From the NCBI GenBank assembly GCA_965371805.1, contig CBDUZW010000056.1:1-36017 (forward strand): a DNA stretch of 36,017 bases, in the 5' to 3' direction. Numbering within the stretch: position 1 is the stretch's first letter; each line of letters starts with the position of its first letter. The position numbers and the translations under genes were made by a program. This document shows, piece after piece, positions 9,447 through 17,626 of this stretch. Under the pieces are notes generated by a model. That model did no database searches. It was given only the letters and a program-made list of their open reading frames with translations, and was not told the DNA's origin. The DNA comes from JAOZTV01 sp965371805 (GTDB taxonomy: Bacteria; Acidobacteriota; Aminicenantia; UBA2199).

Positions 9447-9917
9447 CTAATTACATCCCTCTTTTTCGATCGTATAAACAATAGATGCAATTTTCCAATT
9501 GCCACCTACCTTGATAAGGCTGAAAGAATCCACTCCACAATGACTGAACTTTCCGTTCCTGTAGAATTTGTATCTGGCCCAGACTAAGGCAATATTTTTA
9601 TGAATTAATACTTTGGGGTCAAACATCTCTTCTTTATATCCATTCTTACCGGATGATAAACTTTTAATAAAATCATTATAAGAGGTTGATCTCGGATTTT
9701 TTTCTCCTTTAGAATCCTGAATAGAAAAAAAGCAGGATCCCTGAAGAACCGTTTTTTTAGCCAGATCAACATCCTTTGTCTCAATAATTTTAAAGAAATT
9801 ATTAACAACTGAAATTATCTCTATTCTTTCTTTAACTGGATCCCCTGACAGGATGCTGGAGAACAGAAATAAAACAGATAAGGCTAGCCTTGAAATAAGA
9901 TTGAACTTAAAATTCAT
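9447..9917 (-). CDS. Secreted NTF2-like (SnoaL/lumazine-binding-like) protein
   Basis: A 156-residue protein beginning MNFKFNLISRLALSVLFLFSS, with a signal peptide to about residue 25. The start at 9917 is chosen because AGGAG lies 7 bases upstream; the same frame extends further but without SD. The mature part has the NTF2-fold pattern: an N-terminal helix (ERIEIISVVNNFFKIIETKD), a mid-strand ALVWARYKFYRNGKF and the final VGGNWKIASIVYTIEKEGC. Such proteins form a small-molecule-binding cone or an enzyme active site. The ligand is not deducible. Confidence 0.7.
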   Translation of the reverse strand: MNFKFNLISRLALSVLFLFSSILSGDPVKERIEIISVVNNFFKIIETKDVDLAKKTVLQGSCFFSIQDSKGEKNPRSTSYNDFIKSLSSGKNGYKEEMFDPKVLIHKNIALVWARYKFYRNGKFSHCGVDSFSLIKVGGNWKIASIVYTIEKEGCN

Positions 9918-10032
9918 AATTTTCTCCTGTCTTGCAAATTCCTGATAATGATTAACATAAAAATACCAATTTGCAATCCTACATCTAAACAATAAAATTG
10001 TCAAAAAAACAAATTGAGAGAAATGGAAAAAA

Positions 10033-10060
10033 CAAAACTGGCCTGGCAACAAAAATTCCA
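10033..10060 (-). repeat. REP-like dispersed repeat, copy C (inverted)
   Basis: The minus strand reads AATTTTTGTTGCCAGGCCAG then TTTTGTT, the only clear copy in this orientation. It lies upstream of the NTF2-like gene and just before the TerB-like gene promoter. Confidence 0.55.
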
Positions 10061-10086
10061 CTTAAATTTACTATAGTTAAAACAGG

Positions 10087-10115
10087 TTGATTTTTCTTTA
10101 CTTTTTTATTACAAT
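10087..10115 (+). promoter_or_regulatory. Sigma-70-type promoter of the TerB-like gene
   Basis: TTGATT (10087-10092), a 17-base spacer and TACAAT (10110-10115) lie 19 bases before ATG 10134, which also has an SD (AGGAG). Confidence 0.5.
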
Positions 10116-10133
10116 ATTTGTATAGGAGTTAAC

Positions 10134-10646
10134 ATGATTGAAGAATATAAAAATATTCAGGAGTTTAGGCTATCAGCATTGAGAAAACTTAAATCTTTTG
10201 GAATAACCGGTAAAAACATTTATCTAATTGATCTATTTCCTCTATTGGAAGTGGTTTGGGCAGATGGAATAGCCCAGAAGGAAGAAGTAGACTTAGTGTG
10301 GGATTTTTTGGCTCATCATGTTAATACATTGAATCAAATAGCCGAAGATGAAGACTTTATCACATATGAAGAAGCAAAAAATTTTCTAAACACTTTTTTG
10401 GAAAAGGAACCAGACCAGGAGTTGTTAAAAACCATTACATCTTTAGTAAAACCTGTTCGGTTTACAACAGTAGATAGTCCAGTTAATGATGCTATAAAAA
10501 ATTCCATTCTTAGTTATTGTATTGATATTGCAGCTGCAACTGTTAGAAAGTATCCATATCCAGTTGGCAACCGAGTTAGTATACCTGAAAAAAATTGTTT
10601 ATTTGAAATTCTCGGTTCCTTTGAAAAAATTAATACTAATGACTAA
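10134..10646 (+). CDS. TerB-like helical protein
   Basis: A 170-residue all-helical cytosolic protein without signal or membrane segments. The segment IYLIDLFPLLEVVWADGIAQKEEVDLV is typical of the TerB/DjlA-N fold, in which an acidic ADGxxxxxE motif opens the helical bundle. A second, less clear half follows (ILSYCIDIAAATVRKYPYPVG). TerB folds are linked to membrane-associated and stress functions including tellurite resistance. The gene converges on 10675-12492, whose product also ends in a TerB-like domain, so the two may interact; this is inference. The assignment rests on motif only. Confidence 0.55.
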   Translation: MIEEYKNIQEFRLSALRKLKSFGITGKNIYLIDLFPLLEVVWADGIAQKEEVDLVWDFLAHHVNTLNQIAEDEDFITYEEAKNFLNTFLEKEPDQELLKTITSLVKPVRFTTVDSPVNDAIKNSILSYCIDIAAATVRKYPYPVGNRVSIPEKNCLFEILGSFEKINTND

Positions 10647-10674
10647 TCTTGCTTATTTCATCCTGTATTTATAA

Positions 10675-12492
10675 TTAAACCTGATTTAAGTATCTTTCTC
10701 TTATCTGCTCTAAAAGTTTCTTCTCTGATAGACATATATTATTATCAGAGTTTGCTGCCTTTTCCATTAATTTATATATTTTTTTTCTATATGATATTTT
10801 TTCAGGCATTCTAATTACCAGTCTGCCACTTTTTGCCATTTCAAAAATATGATTAATCTTTCCTATATTATATCCCCATTTTTTTGCAAGTTTTTTTGCA
10901 AAAGCTAATTCAAGTTCATTTACAGTCCCATCCCGGGCTAACATAATGAGTACATTATTAAAGGCAAAATCTCTGACCTCATATAGACTGTCAAGATCCT
11001 TTATGTTCAAAGAAGCAACCTTTTCACTCTTTTGCTGCAATAAATAATTACTATATTCTATCGAATTCAACATATCATCAATTATCCACTCATTTTTTGA
11101 ACTGTTTAACTCCAATCCGCAATAATTACATTCTACATTTAAGGTGTCCTGTAAGGAAACACCACAACCCGGGCAGGAATGTGCATACAGACTCCCCTTT
11201 GATCTATTAATAATCTTATCCCTTTTTAATAATAAAATTTCATTTCTTGACAATACAGAATCATCTATCTCAATTAATTCATTATTATCAAGTTTCATTC
11301 TCTTAAACGAAGATTTTATAGAAATGGCTAGAATAAGAGTCTCTTCCTGTTCAAAAGCGCCAATTAAGGAGACATCATTTAGATATAACCTATCATAAAC
11401 AATATCATACTCAGAAATACTTTTTTTAAATTTCTCAAATGCAAAATCACTTGTAAACCTTCTCATAATTGCAGGTTTTTTAAGAATTTTTGCAGTTTGA
11501 ATCTGTAGAAATCCATTGCTGGCCTTATCTTCAATTAGTTGAACTGAAAAACCTTTTTCTTCTGACAGGATATCTCTTATTTTTTTATTAACTTTTGCAC
11601 TTTTTGAAGACAGATTGCCTTTTAGCAGGTAATCATCCGATTGAGTAATTTCTGATAATATCCAGTCATATTCAGCACTATTAACAATAGAGCTGCAAAA
11701 AGAGCAACAACTTACTTCACCCATATTTTTTGGAAGCTCAGCACCACAATTAGGACAATTATCAGAAAAGAAGATATCTTTTTCAACAGCCCCGCGTTTT
11801 TTTATAAAAGACCAGTATTCAACAAAATGTTCATACCCGCCAGAGTTTAATTTTGGATACTTTTTACTAATGAACTTATCATCAATTTCGGCTGAGATTG
11901 CAACGTCAATAACATCAAAGTCCCCGTCAGACTCAACTTTGACAATCATCATACTTTTGATTTCTAATTTTTTTATGATGTTTTTTTGATCAAGCAGGGA
12001 CATCATTTTAAATTGAGTATAAAAGCGTTGATAGATCCCATCAGATATATAGTTTCTTACCCTGGCCAGATCTTGTAATTGCCATGCTGCAGATATTTCC
12101 ATAAATGCTGTTTTGACTTTTTTCAAAAACAGGTCCTCGCTAAATTTAGGAGTCTTTATGATAAAATTTTTATAACTACCTGCCTGTCTATGAGTCCCAT
12201 TAGACGGTAATTCATTAAAAGCGCTTGATTGAAGATTATATTTATAAGCAAGATAGACTATAGTTAAAACTACCGCAATCGCAATTATATTAAGTGGAAA
12301 AGGCAGTCTGATAAATATACGGATAACAAAATAAATGATATAACCAATTCCCCCTCCACCTTTTTTACCCCCGGCACCACCCGATCTGGCAGATAAATCT
12401 AAAAAAACAAAAAGAAAAATTATTGAGAAATAAAACAGTTTTACTCTGTTTTTATAAATCATATTATATGATTTTTTAATAAACTCGATCAT
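10675..12492 (-). CDS. Membrane protein with Tim44-like, zinc-ribbon and TerB-like domains
   Basis: About 605 residues from ATG 12492, chosen for the adjacent SD (AAGGAAGG); an upstream in-frame ATG (12558) lacks one. Order: a membrane helix (about 18-35), a Gly/Ser-rich linker SGGAGGKKGGGG, a second membrane helix (about 60-85), and a Tim44-like domain (VKTAFMEISAAWQLQDLARVRNYIS). Then come zinc ribbon 1 (CPNC...CSFC, about 246-266), a second Tim44-like region, zinc ribbon 2 (CPGC...CNYC, about 440-458) and a C-terminal TerB-like region (MLARDGTVNELELAFAKKLA). Tim44-like domains bind membranes or hydrophobic ligands. The gene overlaps the upstream membrane gene by 17 bases, suggesting translational coupling. 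Function unknown. Confidence 0.7.
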   Translation of the reverse strand: MIEFIKKSYNMIYKNRVKLFYFSIIFLFVFLDLSARSGGAGGKKGGGGIGYIIYFVIRIFIRLPFPLNIIAIAVVLTIVYLAYKYNLQSSAFNELPSNGTHRQAGSYKNFIIKTPKFSEDLFLKKVKTAFMEISAAWQLQDLARVRNYISDGIYQRFYTQFKMMSLLDQKNIIKKLEIKSMMIVKVESDGDFDVIDVAISAEIDDKFISKKYPKLNSGGYEHFVEYWSFIKKRGAVEKDIFFSDNCPNCGAELPKNMGEVSCCSFCSSIVNSAEYDWILSEITQSDDYLLKGNLSSKSAKVNKKIRDILSEEKGFSVQLIEDKASNGFLQIQTAKILKKPAIMRRFTSDFAFEKFKKSISEYDIVYDRLYLNDVSLIGAFEQEETLILAISIKSSFKRMKLDNNELIEIDDSVLSRNEILLLKRDKIINRSKGSLYAHSCPGCGVSLQDTLNVECNYCGLELNSSKNEWIIDDMLNSIEYSNYLLQQKSEKVASLNIKDLDSLYEVRDFAFNNVLIMLARDGTVNELELAFAKKLAKKWGYNIGKINHIFEMAKSGRLVIRMPEKISYRKKIYKLMEKAANSDNNICLSEKKLLEQIRERYLNQV

Positions 12493-13681
12493 TGCTTCCT
12501 TCCTTTTGAATAGTAGTTTTTGTTTTCCGATTTGGATCTTTCCATCCCAATTTTTCAAGGGTTGCTATCATATCCTCAATCAATTCTGACAAATAATTGC
12601 CTTGCCCAACATTTCTCACTATCAGATATTTTTTTCCAGTTTTTGTAAGAAGGCAAATATTGTCTTTCATTTGTCCTTCCATCTTCCCTGAACTATGTTG
12701 AGAAATCTTCATGATATTTTGAAAATTGATTTTACGGCGGGGCCCTATGCCAAAAATGCCTCCTTTTAATAAAACAGAATCTTTATCAATTTTCATAGAG
12801 CGCTTTTCAAACAAATTTATAATGAGACTTATAAACAAAGTGATGTCAATAGGCACTAACATAAGAAGAAAACCGAAACTTTCCATCAAATTTTTCTTCA
12901 AAAGTAAAATAGTAAGACCAATTAAGCCAAGTAAAGCGAAAAATATCAAAAAACTGGTTGACATATTTCTTCCCATTTTAAAAGTATAGCATTTTCTTCC
13001 ATCTCTAAAAGGCTTGATTATAATCCCTGACATTTTTTTTATAGGAGAGAGCAGCTCCATCAGACATAGAACGATAAAGTATATTGTTCCCATTGCCATG
13101 ACCCTTTCCGGGTGATCATACCAGAGACCACTTTCTGTCAGACCCTGGGCTTTTTTGATTGCAGCCGTAATGCCCCATTGAGGTACTGGAAGTGCCGTGA
13201 AAAACACTGAAATACCAATAAATGCAGTAGTACTATTTCTCCATTTCTTAAACTCATCTGCATGAGGCTTTTCTCCCTTCTCAGATTGAGATAATCCATA
13301 TAGTTTAGCAAAGAGGAACCAGGTGAACGATATTAGGGGCCACCATTTATTGAGGCTCCCTGAAAAAAGAGCTGCAATTCCAATATATAATAAAACAAAT
13401 AGAATACTATAAGAATTATTGCCTTGTAAGGATGTGATAATTAAACCGGCGACTGCATGAACTGTAAGAAATTCAATGAGCATAACAAACATAAGATTTT
13501 CCAGGGTATCGCTTCCATAAAGGTCAGGTACTCTCCATGCTTTAAAAAAAATAATCGAGGTGATAAGATGAAGAGTTGCACGGATGATATTTCCACCATA
13601 AGGCACTCCGTTTATGTAAAGATCCAGTCTTCTATTTTTTTTCAAATTAAACCCTATATACTTGATATTAGCGAGCACCAA
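12476..13681 (-). CDS. Polytopic membrane protein of unknown function
   Basis: A protein of up to 401 residues with six to eight hydrophobic segments (for example IIRATLHLITSIIFF, FVMLIEFLTVHAVAGLIIT, TFIGISVFFTALPV-like, FLIFFALLGLIGLTILLL, FGFLLMLVPIDITLFISLII). A soluble C-terminal tail of about 100 residues (SMKIDKDSVLLKGGIFGIG, then RRKINFQNIMKISQ) resembles a small PH-like beta domain. No family is recognised. The first available start is TTG 13681; no good SD is visible, and a second TTG 12 codons later is possible. It is the first gene of an overlapping pair with the Tim44/TerB protein, which suggests that they form one membrane complex. Confidence 0.6.
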   Translation of the reverse strand: MVLANIKYIGFNLKKNRRLDLYINGVPYGGNIIRATLHLITSIIFFKAWRVPDLYGSDTLENLMFVMLIEFLTVHAVAGLIITSLQGNNSYSILFVLLYIGIAALFSGSLNKWWPLISFTWFLFAKLYGLSQSEKGEKPHADEFKKWRNSTTAFIGISVFFTALPVPQWGITAAIKKAQGLTESGLWYDHPERVMAMGTIYFIVLCLMELLSPIKKMSGIIIKPFRDGRKCYTFKMGRNMSTSFLIFFALLGLIGLTILLLKKNLMESFGFLLMLVPIDITLFISLIINLFEKRSMKIDKDSVLLKGGIFGIGPRRKINFQNIMKISQHSSGKMEGQMKDNICLLTKTGKKYLIVRNVGQGNYLSELIEDMIATLEKLGWKDPNRKTKTTIQKEGSNDRVY

Positions 13682-13711
13682 TGTGTCTCTAATATCAGTT
13701 TACCACAATCC

Positions 13712-13776
13712 AATTGTTTTTTCAATTTAACTTATTACTGATGAATATTTACAAAACTGAATTGAAAAAACAAATT
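13712..13776. repeat. Inverted repeat upstream of the membrane operon
   Basis: AATTGTTTTTTCAATT (13712-13727) is mirrored by AATTGAAAAAACAAATT (13760-13776), one base off perfect, around a 32-base loop. The right arm within CTGAATTGAAAAAACAAAT also nearly matches a segment at 3457-3475. It lies in the divergent intergenic region between 13681 and 13887 and could be an operator or an mRNA leader structure. Confidence 0.45.
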
Positions 13777-13886
13777 ATTAATGGTAATCTTAGATTTGAA
13801 GTTTTTAGACGCTTACAAACTTTAAAACGCTTGAAACTAAAATTGGATACAACTTTATTTCATGATATTTGAGGAGTACAATAAAG

Positions 13887-14885
13887 ATGGTGAAAAACAA
13901 AAAATTAAGAAAATCTTTTATTATACTGATCATTATTTTAACTATTTTAATATTATTTGAACTGAGTACTAAAAAAGGATCAGCATTTAAATCATTTCTT
14001 TATAACAGCAACGAGGCTGACAAGTCTTTGAAAATAGCTACAGTAGCTTTTAAATGTGATCAGGATCCTGCAAAAAACTGTATAAAGTTAAATACTACAA
14101 TAAACAAAATCAAAAATGAACATCCTGAAATAGAATTGATTGTTTTTAGCGAAACAGTACTGGGATGGTTTTATAAAGGTGAAGATACAAAAAAATATCA
14201 TCAAAGAATTGCTGAGTCCATTCCAGGAAAAACTACAAAGTTGATATCTCTGGCTGCAATAAAACAAAATGTTCATATCGCATTTGGTCTTACTGAAAAT
14301 TATAAAGGTAAAATTTTTAATTCATTAGTTGTCATTAACCCCAGCGGTAAAATAATCAAAGTACAACGGAAAAAGAACATTAAAAACCCGGCATTTTCAT
14401 CTGGTGAAACCTCTATCTCTTTTATTAAGATAAAAGGAATAAAAACTGGTCTTGTAATTTGTTATGATATGCAAATAAGTTCTACTATAAAGGCAATTTC
14501 AAAGAATAAACCTGAGTTAATAATCTTTTGTGTTGCTGAATATGCTGATGAATGGGATAAAGATCATTCTTTTGGATATGGGTATCTTGCAAAAAGATTG
14601 AATTCTTGGTTAATATGGTCAAATCGAGTTGGACATGAGGGAAAAATATTTTGGGACGGGTTTATAGGTGTCTCAAATCCCGTTGGCGATATCTGTAAAT
14701 GGACATCAAAGCAGGAAAACTATATTTTCTATGATATTGGTTTTGTCACTACTGAATTTGGATTTAAAAATTTTTTTAAAAATGTTTATATGAAAATATC
14801 AATTGGATATCACATAATCAAGAATTTTAATACTGCTATTAGATATGTTAATAATGGGGCCCCACTTAGTTTATGGATGTATTAG
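13887..14885 (+). CDS. Membrane-anchored carbon-nitrogen hydrolase (nitrilase superfamily)
   Basis: A 332-residue enzyme of the nitrilase/amidase superfamily, which hydrolyses or condenses amide or nitrile C-N bonds through a Glu-Lys-Cys triad. All three are visible: Glu89 in VFSETVLGW, Lys162/163 in VQRKKNI and Cys192 in LVICYDMQ. A single membrane helix at 10-25 (SFIILIIILTILILF) anchors it, with the catalytic domain probably periplasmic. This lacks the multi-helix N-terminus of Lnt. ATG 13887 is preceded by GAGGAG; an upstream TTG is unlikely. The gene is monocistronic. The substrate cannot be read from the sequence. Confidence 0.8.
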   Translation: MVKNKKLRKSFIILIIILTILILFELSTKKGSAFKSFLYNSNEADKSLKIATVAFKCDQDPAKNCIKLNTTINKIKNEHPEIELIVFSETVLGWFYKGEDTKKYHQRIAESIPGKTTKLISLAAIKQNVHIAFGLTENYKGKIFNSLVVINPSGKIIKVQRKKNIKNPAFSSGETSISFIKIKGIKTGLVICYDMQISSTIKAISKNKPELIIFCVAEYADEWDKDHSFGYGYLAKRLNSWLIWSNRVGHEGKIFWDGFIGVSNPVGDICKWTSKQENYIFYDIGFVTTEFGFKNFFKNVYMKISIGYHIIKNFNTAIRYVNNGAPLSLWMY

Positions 14886-15020
14886 CAGTTTTGGGTGCTA
14901 CTTATTATACTGATAGTCTTTTTGATTTTTTTCATTTATAAAATAAGGAAAAATCGATCTTGAATACTTTGTTTTTATAATAGCTATTTAATAATTATTT
15001 ATTCCAAATCTATGCAATCA

Positions 15021-15046
15021 ACTTTTTAGTGCCAAGCCAGATTTTT
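15021..15046 (+). repeat. REP-like dispersed repeat, copy D
   Basis: ACTTTTTAGTGCCAAGCCAG followed by ATTTTT, 27 bases upstream of the -35 element of the ECF-type promoter at 15074. Confidence 0.6.
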
Positions 15047-15073
15047 GAAAGAATTATTTATAGAGCGATTTTT

Positions 15074-15104
15074 TTGCAACTTAAAGTATAATTCTTGCGT
15101 CTAA
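15074..15104 (+). promoter_or_regulatory. ECF-type promoter 1
   Basis: TTGCAACTT (15074-15082) and GCGTCTAA (15097-15104), with exactly 17 bases between AAC and CGTC. This matches the AAC/CGTC pattern of extracytoplasmic-function sigma factor promoters. The same arrangement recurs at 18288 and 19570, and the spacer and downstream bases are largely conserved with the copy at 18288. It reads toward the YwqK lipoprotein gene (15231). No ECF sigma gene is in the window. Confidence 0.7.
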
Positions 15105-15137
15105 CAGTTATCATTGATTTAAGATGGGTAAATAAAG

Positions 15138-15163
15138 ACTTTTTGGTACCAGGCAAGATTTTT
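15138..15163 (+). repeat. REP-like dispersed repeat, copy E
   Basis: ACTTTTTGGTACCAGGCAAG followed by ATTTTT, downstream of ECF-type promoter 1 and inside the presumed mRNA leader of the lipoprotein gene. Confidence 0.6.
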
Positions 15164-15230
15164 ATTGTATTAAAAAATTCAAATTGTTACAATGTCTTAT
15201 GTAATTTGAAGATAATTGCATGGGGGAGAT

Positions 15231-15818
15231 ATGAAAAGGACATCTTTTTTAATTATAGTTTTAATATTAGAGTTGTTTTTTCAGCTCGGATGTGGGGGCA
15301 AAGAAGTCACTAAATTGTCTGAATTACAGGAAAGAAATGACATAATGTATAAAAACAATGAAGATAAACCATTTACAGGTGAAGCTATTGGGCATTACAA
15401 AAGTGGTCAGATACAATTTGAAATAAATTATAAAGATGGAAAAAAAGAAGGAAAAGCACTAACCTGGTACAAAAATGGCAGAAAAGAAATTGAGGATAAT
15501 TATAGAGACGGAAAGATAAATGGGATTGGTACAGCATGGTATGATAGTGGTAAGAAGGAATTTAAAGGCAATTATAAAGATGAAAAACTCCATGGGCAGG
15601 TTTCAGAATGGAATAAGAAGGGACAGACCATACTTAATGCAAACTATATAGATGGAACCCTTCATGGGAAAACTATAATCTGGAATGATAATGGGCAGAA
15701 AATACTGGAAGGCTTTTATAAAGATGGAAAGAAAGACGGACAATTCACAGGATGGAATGCGAAGGGAGAGAAAGAATTTGAAGGCTTTTATAAAGACGGA
15801 AAGGATATTCTTGAATAA
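15231..15818 (+). CDS. YwqK/MORN-repeat lipoprotein
   Basis: A 195-residue lipoprotein. The leader MKRTSFLIIVLILELFFQLGC ends in a lipobox (QLGC). The rest is about six MORN-2-type repeats of about 23 residues with the pattern G-x-W/Y-x-x-x-G-x-K-x-x-E-x-x-Y-x-x-G-K-x-x-G (for example GKALTWYKNGRKEIEDNYRDG). Such proteins are annotated as YwqK-family antitoxins, but the repeat itself is a beta-hairpin scaffold and no toxin lies nearby. ATG 15231 follows GGGGGAG; the in-frame TTG 15 bases earlier is not credible. It is read from an ECF-type promoter and followed by a hairpin (15837-15854), so it is monocistronic. A second MORN protein is at 17627. Confidence 0.8.
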   Translation: MKRTSFLIIVLILELFFQLGCGGKEVTKLSELQERNDIMYKNNEDKPFTGEAIGHYKSGQIQFEINYKDGKKEGKALTWYKNGRKEIEDNYRDGKINGIGTAWYDSGKKEFKGNYKDEKLHGQVSEWNKKGQTILNANYIDGTLHGKTIIWNDNGQKILEGFYKDGKKDGQFTGWNAKGEKEFEGFYKDGKDILE

Positions 15819-15836
15819 AAAAACACTAAATCGCCT

Positions 15837-15862
15837 ATATTAGTTATCTAATATCTTTAATT
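15837..15862 (+). terminator. Hairpin after the YwqK lipoprotein gene
   Basis: ATATTAG-TTAT-CTAATAT (15837-15854), a perfect 7-bp stem, followed by CTTTAATTTT. The tail is only moderately T-rich, so termination is probable rather than certain. Confidence 0.5.
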
Positions 15863-16025
15863 TTAAAAATTTATTTCCTTCATTGCAATAAGAGATAAGC
15901 GTATATAATTGTAAAATAAATATAAATTCAGAGCTACATAGATTTTTTATTCTCAACATGCTACTATTCCGTAATGTTAAAAACTTATTTGAGATTTGAA
16001 CATTTTTATAAAGGATAGAACCAAA

Positions 16026-17465
16026 ATGCTGGAAATACTTAAGAATAAAATTTGGGACATTTTAAAAAAGAAAGATGTCTCACTGGTAATGATTTATGAC
16101 AGTAGTGGTGAAATATATTGGCATAGAGGCAGAGAAATTACTGGAAAGGATGTGTTCAATGGGGTCGGTTTTTGCAAAAGTCTTATCAAAGATTCCATTG
16201 TTAGAAAAGAGAGTATTCAGCATGAAAACGTTCTGTTGAGTTATTCGGGTGATGACCTGTCCAAAACAGCAATATCATTGTCAGTGAAAAGTTTACTTAT
16301 TATCCCTCTGGGCGGAGATCTTTTCCTGTATCTGGATAGTGGTTCAAGAGACCGTTTCGATAAGAGTGAATTGGATGCATTTACCCTACTGGGTGAGTTG
16401 TTGCGAGAACTGATAGGTCATCTCAGAAGCCAGGAGATAGATGGAGAAGGACTGACTGGAGATAGTGAGGCCATGCAGTCATTAAGAGAACTGATCCTGA
16501 AGTTTTCTTTTGAAGATGAACCGGTCCTATTGTTAGGGGAAACCGGGGTTGGAAAAAGTTTTTCAGCTAAGCTTATTCACAATTATTCGGGGAGAAAAGG
16601 GCGGTTTGTAAATGCAGGAGCTCCGGATATTCAGGAAAACCTGTTTGAAAGTACTCTTTTTGGACACAAGAAAGGCAGTTTTACAGATGCCTATTCAGAT
16701 AGAATGGGACTTGTACAGGCGGCTGAGAACGGTACTCTCTTTATTGATGAAATTGCTGAAATCCCTATTGCTTCTCAGGCAAAACTGTTAAACTTTATTG
16801 AAACTAAAAAGTACAGAGTGCTGGGTGAGAATTTTGAACGGAAAGCAAATATTAGAATAATTACTGCTACCAATGTGGATCTGGTAGAAGCAATCCGCAG
16901 CAAAAAATTCAGAGAGGATCTGTTTTACAGATTGAATATTCTTGAACTCAAAATCCCTCCTTTGCGAGAAAGAAAAGAAGATATAAGAAATTTGGTTATG
17001 GCAAATCGAATGTTTTTAAAAGGAAAAGTCCTGAAAGATGACTTTTGGTCAGAGCTTTTGGAATACGACTGGCCGGGAAATATCAGGGAACTTTTCACTA
17101 TTTTAAAACAGGCTGGAATATTATTGGATTCTCCCATCGATGGAAAAGGAGTTTCTGAATTGATAAAAAAAAGTGCCGCTAATAATCCAGCAGTCATTTC
17201 AAACAGTTCTCAAATGGATGAGAATAAGAAAATAGACGAAATGTGGAATCTGATTGAGGAAGAAAACTGTTATTGGGATGTCATATGGAGACCTTTTTTA
17301 GATAGAAAAATAGATGCATCTGTAGTAAAGGAAGTAATAAAAAAAGCCTATAAAAAAGGTCATGGAAATTTTAAAGATACGGTAAGGATTTTAAATATCG
17401 AGATGACTGATTATCCCAGGTTTATTTCCTATCTTCACAAATATAACATTCATCCGGACAACTAA
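16026..17465 (+). CDS. Sigma-54-dependent transcriptional activator with GSFTDA loop
   Basis: A 479-residue enhancer-binding protein. Residues 1-140 form a GAF-like sensor (SLVMIYDSSGEIYWHRG, then LLIIPLGGDLFLYLDS), with no receiver domain. Residues 143-375 are the AAA+ domain: Walker A GETGVGKS (171-178), Walker B TLFIDE (237-242), arginine-finger region RSKKFREDLFYRLN, and WPGNIREL. The sigma-54-contacting loop reads GSFTDA (217-222) instead of GAFTGA; the key Thr is kept. The C-terminus (VRILNIEMTDYPRFISYLHKYN) is Fis-like. ATG 16026 has an SD (AAGGA, spacing 10); the upstream TTG is unlikely. A terminator and then a -24/-12 promoter follow, pointing to 17627 as the target gene. Confidence 0.85.
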   Translation: MLEILKNKIWDILKKKDVSLVMIYDSSGEIYWHRGREITGKDVFNGVGFCKSLIKDSIVRKESIQHENVLLSYSGDDLSKTAISLSVKSLLIIPLGGDLFLYLDSGSRDRFDKSELDAFTLLGELLRELIGHLRSQEIDGEGLTGDSEAMQSLRELILKFSFEDEPVLLLGETGVGKSFSAKLIHNYSGRKGRFVNAGAPDIQENLFESTLFGHKKGSFTDAYSDRMGLVQAAENGTLFIDEIAEIPIASQAKLLNFIETKKYRVLGENFERKANIRIITATNVDLVEAIRSKKFREDLFYRLNILELKIPPLRERKEDIRNLVMANRMFLKGKVLKDDFWSELLEYDWPGNIRELFTILKQAGILLDSPIDGKGVSELIKKSAANNPAVISNSSQMDENKKIDEMWNLIEEENCYWDVIWRPFLDRKIDASVVKEVIKKAYKKGHGNFKDTVRILNIEMTDYPRFISYLHKYNIHPDN

Positions 17466-17485
17466 TATAACCACACAGTTATCTA

Positions 17486-17509
17486 AATAACTCCAGGGTT
17501 ATTTTTTTT
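17486..17509 (+). terminator. Rho-independent terminator of the activator gene
   Basis: AATAAC-TCCAGG-GTTATT (17486-17503) followed by a run of T, about 20 bases after the activator stop codon. It separates the activator from the sigma-54 promoter. Confidence 0.65.
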
Positions 17510-17550
17510 CCCTTTTTTAGACCAAAAACGTCTCAAAACGCACTTTTATT

Positions 17551-17567
17551 TTGGCATGATAATTGCC
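17551..17567 (+). promoter_or_regulatory. Sigma-54 (-24/-12) promoter
   Basis: TTGGCATGATAATTGCC has the invariant GG and GC with exactly ten bases between, close to the consensus TGGCACG-N4-TTGCW. It starts 86 bases after the sigma-54 activator gene and about 60 bases before the MORN gene at 17627. Just upstream, AAAACGTCT and AAAACGCAC (about 17525-17543) form an imperfect direct repeat that could bind the activator. Confidence 0.8.
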
Positions 17568-17626
17568 TGTATATTTTGATCTTCGTTTATTTACTAAAAG
17601 GTCAATTTTTTTAAAGGAGATATATT

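Larger units (their letters stand above)
14886..15230. other. Intergenic region with two REP-like repeats and an ECF-type promoter
   Basis: These 345 bases hold no gene. They contain repeat copies D and E and the first ECF-type promoter, annotated separately. The promoter-to-gene distance is about 125 bases, so the long leader of the lipoprotein mRNA includes repeat copy E. Confidence 0.7.

Noticed and set aside
13805..13835. Possible fourth ECF-type promoter on the minus strand (TTTTAGACGC is the complement of GCGTCTAAAA) ahead of the membrane operon.
   Set aside because: The -10-like part fits, but at the required 17-base spacing the -35 triplet is AGC instead of AAC, so I do not count it.
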